From a bacterium (GTDB lineage Bacteria > Myxococcota_A > Bradymonadia > UBA7976 > UBA1532): a stretch of DNA of 5,404 bases. The DNA lies in contig JAUHVS010000461.1 of assembly GCA_030424955.1 (NCBI GenBank), forward strand, positions 1 through 5,404, in the 5' to 3' direction. Both the position numbers and the translations under genes were made by a program. The notes beneath the pieces are model-generated. The model did not search any database. It was given only the letters and a program-made list of their open reading frames with translations, and was not told the DNA's origin. Of the stretch, positions 1 through 5,404 are shown one piece after another; positions within the stretch are counted from its first letter, which is position 1, and each line of letters opens with the position of its first letter.

Positions 1-1709
1 CGGTGAGCACCCCGGCCAACAGCGGCGCCCTGCGCGTCTACCTGTACAGCGACAGCCGGCTCTCGGGCCCCGGCGGTCTGGTGAACCCCAACGCCGAGGC
101 GGGCCCGGCCGAGCAGATCGGCGGCCGCCTGAACTACCGCATCGCGATCCCCGAGAACACCAACGGGCTGGCGGACGACAACTTCTTCATCCGCATCGAG
201 GCCGCCGATCCCGACGACATCGCGGACTACGACCTCAACGTGGTGGTGGTGCGGGTCAACGACCCCTGCCTGCCCGACGCCAACGAGCCCAACGACACCC
301 TGGGGGACGGCATCCAGCTCGACAACCTCGACGGCATCAGCGCCGACGGCCTGGTGGTCGCCAACGAGGACCACGCGGCCTTCGACGACGCGAGCATCTG
401 CCCCGGCGACGTGGACTACTACTGCCTGACCGCTGAAGAGGGCGACATCCTCGAGGCCTGGATCGTGTCCGATCCCGCCCTGATCCTCGGCCAGATCGAG
501 GTCCAGTGGGTGGACGAAGAGGACGGCGCCATCGGCGGCAGCGCCCGCATCAGCGACCCGAACGGGGCGCCCCTCAAGGCGCGCGCCCCGGGCGTCGGCG
601 CGGGTGTCTACTGCGCCCGCGTGGACGGCCTCGCGCAGGCCGAGGGCCCCTACACCCTGTTCGTGCGCCGCAGCGTGCTCGACAACCCCGACCTGTGCCC
701 CCAGGACGCCAACGAGAACGGCCCCGGCGGCGCGCGCAACGACCGCGCGGACGACGCCGTGGCGCTGGCCGACGTCAGCGGTGGCGAGGGCCTGCGGTTC
801 CAGTACGACCAGGGCCTGCTCTGCGACATCAACATGACCCGCGACCAGGACTGGTACACCTTCGACGTGGCCGACAACAACAGCCGGGTCTGCGTCACCG
901 TCGAGGGCTTCGAGAACGGCCGCGCGAACGTCGACATGCAGGTCTACCGGATCGCAGCGCAGGGTGATCCCTGCGCGAACGACGACGCCTGCGGCGCCGC
1001 CGGTGCCTGCATCCAGGGCCAGTGCCGCGCCTTCACCGACCGCTCGACCACCGGCTTCGACGCCGAGGTGGTGAACCTCACGCCTGGGATCGTGGGCAAC
1101 CGCATCGGCGAGCACTTCGTGCGCGTCTTCCGCGGCGCCGCCGGCGAGCTGGCCGCCTACACGGTGACCGCGACGGTCACCCCGCCCGGTGACTGCCAGC
1201 CCGACTGGCAGGAGATCGACGAGCGCAACGACAGCTTCGACACCGGCACCCAGCTGGGCTCCGGCGAGGCCGCCCTGTGCGACACCTGGCTGTGCCGCGA
1301 CGAGGCCGTGCAGGGTGACTGGTACGACATCACGGTGCCCGCCGGTGAGGACCGCACCATCATGATCGAGTACCAGCAGGCCGTGGATGGGGCCATGACC
1401 CTGTTCTTCAGTGGCCCCCTGGCCGACATGCCCGGCATGGACGCCTTCGGTGCGAGCACCACCGTGGGCAACTACCTGTGCATGAACATCGAGGGTGGCG
1501 CGATGGACCAGGTCGTGACCTTCGGCCTGACGGGCCAGCCGATCCCCGGCCAGGAGCGCATCGACTACAACGTGCGCGTGGTGCCCACCGACCTCAACGC
1601 GTCGGACGTGGGCGAGTGCTACACCCTCGGCGCCATCGAGCTGCCGTCCTGCGTGCCCGATCCGTTGAACTTCTACATGGGCTGCTACCCCACGTTCGCG
1701 GTGCCCTGA
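1..1709 (+). CDS. Large secreted/surface protein with tandem PPC-like modules (5'-truncated)
   Basis: The frame is open from the window edge to a TGA at 1707-1709, giving at least 568 residues. The GTG at position 3 is not a credible start: there is no signal peptide and the text begins inside a beta-rich domain, so the gene starts upstream. Numbering from position 3, three similar modules lie at about residues 89-225, 231-394 and 397-530, preceded by the end of a fourth (about 1-86). Each opens with a Cys/Asp/Asn-rich segment (CLPDANEPNDT, LCPQDANENG, CQPDWQEIDERND), has a central DYY or DWY motif (138-140, 283-285, 439-441), and ends in a beta strand such as YTLFVRR or YNVRVVP. This pattern resembles bacterial pre-peptidase C-terminal (PPC) beta-sandwich domains. 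The protein is acidic and contains many cysteines, which suggests disulfides and export. A four-Cys knot sits in module 2. No catalytic domain is visible; an enzyme or anchor could lie upstream. Function is unknown; an extracellular or outer-surface role is inferred. Confidence 0.88.
   Translation, partial: VSTPANSGALRVYLYSDSRLSGPGGLVNPNAEAGPAEQIGGRLNYRIAIPENTNGLADDNFFIRIEAADPDDIADYDLNVVVVRVNDPCLPDANEPNDTLGDGIQLDNLDGISADGLVVANEDHAAFDDASICPGDVDYYCLTAEEGDILEAWIVSDPALILGQIEVQWVDEEDGAIGGSARISDPNGAPLKARAPGVGAGVYCARVDGLAQAEGPYTLFVRRSVLDNPDLCPQDANENGPGGARNDRADDAVALADVSGGEGLRFQYDQGLLCDINMTRDQDWYTFDVADNNSRVCVTVEGFENGRANVDMQVYRIAAQGDPCANDDACGAAGACIQGQCRAFTDRSTTGFDAEVVNLTPGIVGNRIGEHFVRVFRGAAGELAAYTVTATVTPPGDCQPDWQEIDERNDSFDTGTQLGSGEAALCDTWLCRDEAVQGDWYDITVPAGEDRTIMIEYQQAVDGAMTLFFSGPLADMPGMDAFGASTTVGNYLCMNIEGGAMDQVVTFGLTGQPIPGQERIDYNVRVVPTDLNASDVGECYTLGAIELPSCVPDPLNFYMGCYPTFAVP
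267..1592 (+). repeat. Three tandem PPC-like protein modules
   Basis: This is a protein-level repeat; no long DNA identity was noticed. The modules correspond to about 267-677, 693-1184 and 1191-1592. Shared landmarks in order are an opening Cys with Asp/Glu/Asn-Asp residues, a Leu about 17-24 residues later, a Cys (ICPGD, LCDIN, LCDTW), a D-W/Y-Y motif followed by a beta strand, and a closing Tyr-containing strand. Their divergence suggests old internal duplication rather than a recent expansion. In known secreted bacterial proteins such domains are usually accessory, helping secretion or binding. Confidence 0.65.
972..1031 (+). other. Four-cysteine mini-motif inside module 2
   Basis: Residues 324-343 of the truncated product contain Cys at 324, 330, 336 and 341, arranged as C-x5-C-x5-C-x4-C with Gly and Asp between them (PCANDDAC and GACIQGQCRAF). 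Short knots of this kind are frequent in surface and lipoproteins of Myxococcota-type bacteria and probably form two disulfides. The motif makes module 2 about 30 residues longer than its neighbours. Disulfide formation is an inference. Confidence 0.55.
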
Positions 1710-1717
1710 GGCGGACT

Positions 1718-1760
1718 GAGCGCGGTGGGCCGCGGTCCCCGCGCTCTCCCCTCTCCCCCT
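1718..1760 (+). terminator. Candidate terminator after the surface-protein gene
   Basis: A perfect 8-bp stem, GAGCGCGG (1718-1725) with CCGCGCTC (1739-1746), closes a 13-nt loop and starts 9 nt after the stop codon. It is followed directly by a C/T-only tract (1747-1760). The tract is C-rich rather than a run of T, so this is not a textbook intrinsic terminator, but position and form suit transcript ending in a very GC-rich genome. Confidence 0.45.
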
Positions 1761-1761
1761 C

Positions 1762-1785
1762 GGCGGGTCGCCCTGAGCGCCCGCC
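1762..1785 (+). other. Second hairpin in the intergenic region
   Basis: GGCGGG (1762-1767) pairs with CCCGCC (1780-1785). After a bulged T at 1768, CGC (1769-1771) pairs with GCG (1777-1779), leaving a 5-nt loop. The total is 9 bp. It may belong to a tandem terminator with the preceding hairpin, or it may be a chance structure in GC-rich DNA. Confidence 0.3.
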
Positions 1786-1818
1786 AGCCCCCTTCCCGAG
1801 CTTGCCTTGGCTGCTGCC

Positions 1819-1837
1819 GCCGCTCTGAACGAGCGGC
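1819..1837 (+). other. Third hairpin in the intergenic region
   Basis: GCCGCTC (1819-1825) and GAGCGGC (1831-1837) form a perfect 7-bp stem around the 5-nt loop TGAAC. No T tract follows. It lies between the terminator candidate and the promoter candidate of the small basic gene. Its function is unknown. Confidence 0.3.
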
Positions 1838-1884
1838 CGCCCCGAGGCGCCGGTCCCCGTCTCCAGAATCATCCGGCAATCCGC

Positions 1885-1913
1885 TTGATCATCGAGTGCG
1901 ATGCGGCCATGAT
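1885..1913 (+). promoter_or_regulatory. Candidate sigma70-type promoter for the small basic gene
   Basis: TTGATC (1885-1890, four of six matches to TTGACA) is separated by 17 bp from CATGAT (1908-1913, four of six matches to TATAAT). This stretch is visibly less GC-rich than its surroundings. Transcription would begin near 1920, about 35 nt before the ATG at 1954. The spacing is ideal but each box is only a partial match. The -35 box overlaps the palindrome TGATCA (1886-1891). Confidence 0.45.
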
Positions 1914-1941
1914 GCGCCGCTCAAAGATTCAACCCTCGTTC

Positions 1942-1945
1942 GGAG
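1942..1945 (+). promoter_or_regulatory. Ribosome binding site of the small basic gene
   Basis: GGAG lies 8 nt before the ATG at 1954. This decides the start. In-frame ATGs at 1909 and 1912 overlap the candidate -10 box and would probably not be on the transcript; the longer in-frame extension back to 1807 crosses hairpins and looks non-coding. Confidence 0.6.
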
Positions 1946-1953
1946 ACGGCGCG

Positions 1954-2082
1954 ATGAAGACTCGCAACAAGAAGAACACCAATCGGCGTAAGGCGGCTCG
2001 GCTCCACAAGGTGCACAAGGCCAAGCGTCGCACCAACGGCGACCTCAAGAAGAAGCGCAACGGGCACCTCACCTCCAGCTGA
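1954..2082 (+). CDS. 42-residue highly basic protein, family not recognised
   Basis: The product has 42 residues, with 10 Lys, 7 Arg and 3 His against a single acidic residue (Asp30), so the net charge is about +16. It begins MKTRNKKNTNRRKAARLHK and ends in a polar, Ser-rich tail. Coding is supported by a well-spaced GGAG, by G or C at the third position in 37 of 42 codons, and by AAG for all ten lysines. There is no hydrophobic segment, so it is cytosolic and probably binds RNA or DNA. Its size and charge resemble small ribosomal proteins (bL34, bL36, bTHX) and other short ribosome-associated basic proteins, but I see no diagnostic motif of any of them. It has its own candidate promoter and is separated from ettA by a 376-nt leader, so it is probably a separate transcript. 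The gene is likely real; its function is unknown. Confidence 0.7.
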   Translation: MKTRNKKNTNRRKAARLHKVHKAKRRTNGDLKKKRNGHLTSS

Positions 2083-2120
2083 GGCGTGCCCCTGTGGGGC
2101 GCCCCCTGGGCCCCACGCCC
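2083..2120 (+). terminator. Weak terminator-like hairpin after the small basic gene
   Basis: Directly after the stop codon, GTGGGGC (2094-2100) can pair with GCCCCAC (2110-2116) around a 9-nt loop. Alternatively GGCGTG (2083-2088) can pair with CACGCC (2114-2119). The two folds are mutually exclusive. No T tract follows, so termination here is only a possibility. Confidence 0.3.
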
Positions 2121-2351
2121 TGTGCAGGTCTGCTGATCCCGCCGACTGAGGTCCACGCGTGGTGTCCCCGCGCCTGACGCCCTGCGTCGAGGTGCTGTGT
2201 CCCGCCGTGTGGCGTCTCGCCGGCAGGTTCGTCGGGCAGGCCTGTTTCGTTCATCCCGGTGGCGCCCTGCCAGCCTGCTGAGCGTGCGGCTCTTCACCCC
2301 CCCAGGGTGGTCGCTGAGATGCTCCAGGCAGGCTCGCCCGACGGCTGACCG

Positions 2352-2389
2352 CTTGCGGCGGTGCGGATCACACGACCGCCCGCCGCAGG
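2352..2389 (+). promoter_or_regulatory. Long hairpin in the ettA leader
   Basis: Positions 2352-2361 pair with 2380-2389 (10 bp including one T-G wobble). After a bulged T at 2362, GCGG (2363-2366) pairs with CCGC (2376-2379), leaving a 9-nt loop (2367-2375). This totals 14 bp, the strongest fold seen in the window, and ends 69 nt before the ettA ATG. No T tract follows, so it is not a standard terminator. It could be a leader structure affecting transcript stability or readthrough, or an operator-like inverted repeat in DNA. Confidence 0.4.
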
Positions 2390-2447
2390 TGTCTCCTCCG
2401 TGCGAGCAGCGTCGGTGTGGCCTCCGGTCCCGCAGCTGCGTGCGTTG

Positions 2448-2453
2448 AAGGAG
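2448..2453 (+). promoter_or_regulatory. Ribosome binding site of ettA
   Basis: AAGGAG is separated by 5 nt from the ATG at 2459. It fixes the start at 2459 and excludes the upstream in-frame ATG at 2417, which would add 14 residues absent from EttA proteins. Confidence 0.8.
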
Positions 2454-2458
2454 CGGTC

Positions 2459-4135
<1,677 letters not shown>

Positions 4136-4140
4136 GCCCC

Positions 4141-5370
4141 GTGTCCACCCTGCCCGCCTTGCCCCCCGGCTTCCCCGGCGTCCTGTGGCGCCGGGTCGAG
4201 GCCACCCTCCACCCCACGAGCGATGAGCACCCGAGCGACGTCGCCGACGAGGTCGTGCGCTGGATCGAGGGGCGCTCGCCCGAGGATCTGGGCGCGGTGC
4301 TCGACGCCCTGCGCAGCGCGGGCGCCTACGCCGTCTCGCTGGAGGTGCTCGAGGCTGCCTGGAACGCCGAGCTGCCCCTGGACCTGCACGGCCGCGTGGC
4401 CGAGGACTGGATCGGCACGGTGCTGCACGGCGTCGGTGACCGCGCGGGCGCCGAGGTGGTGGCGCAGCACCTGGTGTCGCGCGCCCAGGCGCTGGGCCCC
4501 GCCTTCGCGGGGGATCTGGGCCACCTGTGCCTGGAGTGGGATCTGAACGGGGCCGCCGACGCGCTGGTGCGCTTCGCGGCCGCGGCGCTCCCCGGCGACA
4601 CGGCCCTGCAGTTCGCGCTGGGGGTGGTGTGCAAGCTGGCCGGTGAGTGGTCCGAGAGCGCCGCCGCCTTCGAGGCCGTGCTGCGGCAGCGGCCCGACGA
4701 GCGGTCCGCCTGGTGGAGCCTGGGGATCGCGCGGACCGCCTTGTCGGACTGGGCCGGGGCCCGGGCCGCGTGGCAGGCCCTGGGCTTCACGCTGCCCGGT
4801 GACGCCGGCGACTTCGCCTCGGCCGGGGCGCCGACCCCGGTCCGGCTGCCCGCCGCGCCCGGCGCGCCCGCGCGCTACGAGGTGGTCTGGGGCCGCCGGC
4901 TGTGCCCCGCGCGGGTGCGCCTGGAGGGCCTGCCCCGCTTCCCCCACCTCGCCGATCACGGTGACGTGGTCTTGGTCGACGGCGTCGCGGTGGGCGAGAC
5001 GGCGGGCGCGGAGGGCCAACCCGTCGCGATCCTGCCTGCCCTGGCCCCGTGGGGTGCGGCCCGTGGCTGGCCCCGCTTCATGGTGGCCGGCCCGCAGCGC
5101 GCGCACACGGATCGCGACGCCCTGCAGCGCGCGGTCGCGCGCCTGCACGGCGAAGGCTGGCCGGCGGCCGACTGGACCGGGCTCGACGGTGCCCCCCACA
5201 CCCTGGCCTTGGGCCTGATCGTGCCCAGCGGGCGCACGGCCGGGGCCGCTGCGTCGGCGCTGGCCGCGGCCATCGGCGATCTTCCGCTGCAGTGCCCTGC
5301 CCTGCTGCAGGCGGCTGGGCTGCCACCCGAGACTCAGTGGGCGACCCTCCGCCCGGAGGGGCCCGCATGA
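4141..5370 (+). CDS. TPR-like protein with unrecognised C-terminal domain
   Basis: This 409-residue protein starts at GTG 4141, 5 nt after the ettA stop. No Shine-Dalgarno precedes the GTG, so translation is probably coupled to ettA; in-frame extension upstream would run through the ettA 3' end and give an Arg/Gln-rich shadow. Residues about 30-215 are alpha-helical and Ala/Leu-rich. The stretch 152-215 reads as two TPR-like units (FALGVVCKLAGEWSESAAAF and WWSLGIARTALSDWAGARAA), and earlier helices (about 46-145) look like degenerate repeats. A Pro/Ala-rich linker (about 228-243) leads to a beta-type stretch (245-318: RYEVVWGRRLCPARVRLEGL, then DVVLVDGVAVGE), followed by a helical tail to 409. 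There is no signal peptide and no membrane segment, so it is probably cytosolic. TPRs usually bind proteins. I do not recognise the C-terminal domain, and its function is unknown. It ends in an ATGA overlap with the next gene. Confidence 0.82.
   Translation: MSTLPALPPGFPGVLWRRVEATLHPTSDEHPSDVADEVVRWIEGRSPEDLGAVLDALRSAGAYAVSLEVLEAAWNAELPLDLHGRVAEDWIGTVLHGVGDRAGAEVVAQHLVSRAQALGPAFAGDLGHLCLEWDLNGAADALVRFAAAALPGDTALQFALGVVCKLAGEWSESAAAFEAVLRQRPDERSAWWSLGIARTALSDWAGARAAWQALGFTLPGDAGDFASAGAPTPVRLPAAPGAPARYEVVWGRRLCPARVRLEGLPRFPHLADHGDVVLVDGVAVGETAGAEGQPVAILPALAPWGAARGWPRFMVAGPQRAHTDRDALQRAVARLHGEGWPAADWTGLDGAPHTLALGLIVPSGRTAGAAASALAAAIGDLPLQCPALLQAAGLPPETQWATLRPEGPA
5355..5359 (+). promoter_or_regulatory. 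Ribosome binding site of the last gene
   Basis: GGAGG lies 7 nt before the ATG at 5367, inside the end of the preceding gene. Together with the ATGA overlap it supports a genuine start there. Confidence 0.6.
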
Positions 5371-5404
5371 GGCGCACCGCGTTTATCCAGCTCTGCCTCG
5401 TGAT
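5367..5404 (+). CDS. Start of a downstream gene, possible signal peptide (3'-truncated)
   Basis: Only 12 full codons are present: MRRTAFIQLCLV. The ATG overlaps the previous gene's TGA as ATGA, and a GGAGG sits 7 nt upstream, so translational coupling is likely. Two arginines followed by a mostly hydrophobic stretch look like the beginning of a signal peptide or a membrane anchor. There is no lipobox within the visible part. Nothing can be said about the mature protein. Confidence 0.6.
   Translation, partial: MRRTAFIQLCLV

Larger units (their letters stand above)
2083..2458 (+). other. Gene-free leader region upstream of ettA
   Basis: There is no convincing gene in these 376 nt. One open frame (GTG at 2197 to about 2448) codes for an Arg/Ser/Cys-rich string with a visibly weaker third-position G/C bias than the real genes, and it runs into the ettA ribosome binding site. 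Visible structures are a small hairpin GACGC-CCT-GCGTC (2176-2188), CACCC/GGGTG (2295-2309) enclosed by AGCCTGC/GCAGGCT (2272-2278 with 2328-2334), and a stronger hairpin at 2352-2389. No clear -35/-10 pair was found, so the ettA promoter could not be placed. Confidence 0.5.

Noticed and set aside
3..5. GTG at the left edge as the true start of the surface-protein gene
   Set aside because: No ribosome binding site can be seen, there is no signal peptide, and the sequence starts in the middle of a beta-rich module.
1807..1953. N-terminal extension of the small basic protein to 91 residues
   Set aside because: The extra 49 codons cross a hairpin and the candidate promoter and have an unremarkable composition. 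The GGAG at 1942 points to the ATG at 1954.
2431..2440. Perfect 10-bp palindrome CGCAGCTGCG just before the ettA ribosome binding site
   Set aside because: It is short and without a loop; palindromes of this size arise readily in GC-rich DNA, and there is no second copy to suggest an operator.
2197..2448. Open frame of 83 codons upstream of ettA on the plus strand
   Set aside because: The product is Arg/Ser/Cys-rich without motif, third-position G/C preference is weaker than in the real genes, no convincing ribosome binding site was seen, and it ends on the ettA ribosome binding site.

Overview
This is a GC-rich chromosomal segment with very strong G/C preference at third codon positions. 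Every gene reads left to right. The large Cys-containing surface-type protein with repeated 'C-x-D-x-x-E-x-N-D' modules and a short CxxxxxC-type knot is a style common in Myxococcota and related former Deltaproteobacteria. That placement is an inference from protein style, not a phylogenetic result.

Layout. (1) Positions 1-1709 hold the 3' part of a large, probably secreted or surface-anchored protein. It contains three complete tandem beta-rich modules resembling bacterial pre-peptidase C-terminal (PPC) domains, plus the end of a fourth. (2) Positions 1710-1953 are intergenic: three GC-rich hairpins, the first followed by a pyrimidine tract, and then a sigma70-like promoter. (3) Positions 1954-2082 encode a 42-residue, extremely basic protein with a good ribosome binding site; I do not recognise its family. 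(4) Positions 2083-2458 are a gene-free leader of about 375 nt with several hairpins, the strongest at 2352-2389, ahead of ettA. (5) Positions 2459-4135 encode EttA, the ABC-F translational throttle ATPase, complete and with all catalytic motifs. (6) Positions 4141-5370 encode a 409-residue protein with a TPR-like helical half and an unrecognised C-terminal domain, starting 5 nt after the ettA stop. (7) From 5367 to the window end is the beginning of another gene, overlapping the previous stop as ATGA. Its first residues look like the start of a signal peptide or membrane segment.

The last three genes form an apparent operon (5-nt gap, then ATGA overlap). EttA binds the ribosomal E site and tunes the first elongation step according to the ATP/ADP ratio. 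The basic miniprotein upstream has a composition typical of ribosomal or nucleic-acid-binding small proteins, so a translation-related theme is possible but unproven. I see no rRNA, tRNA, CRISPR array, insertion sequence or phage gene. I found no clear new multi-gene system. The best leads are the basic miniprotein, the unknown C-terminal domain of the TPR protein, and the structured leader before ettA.
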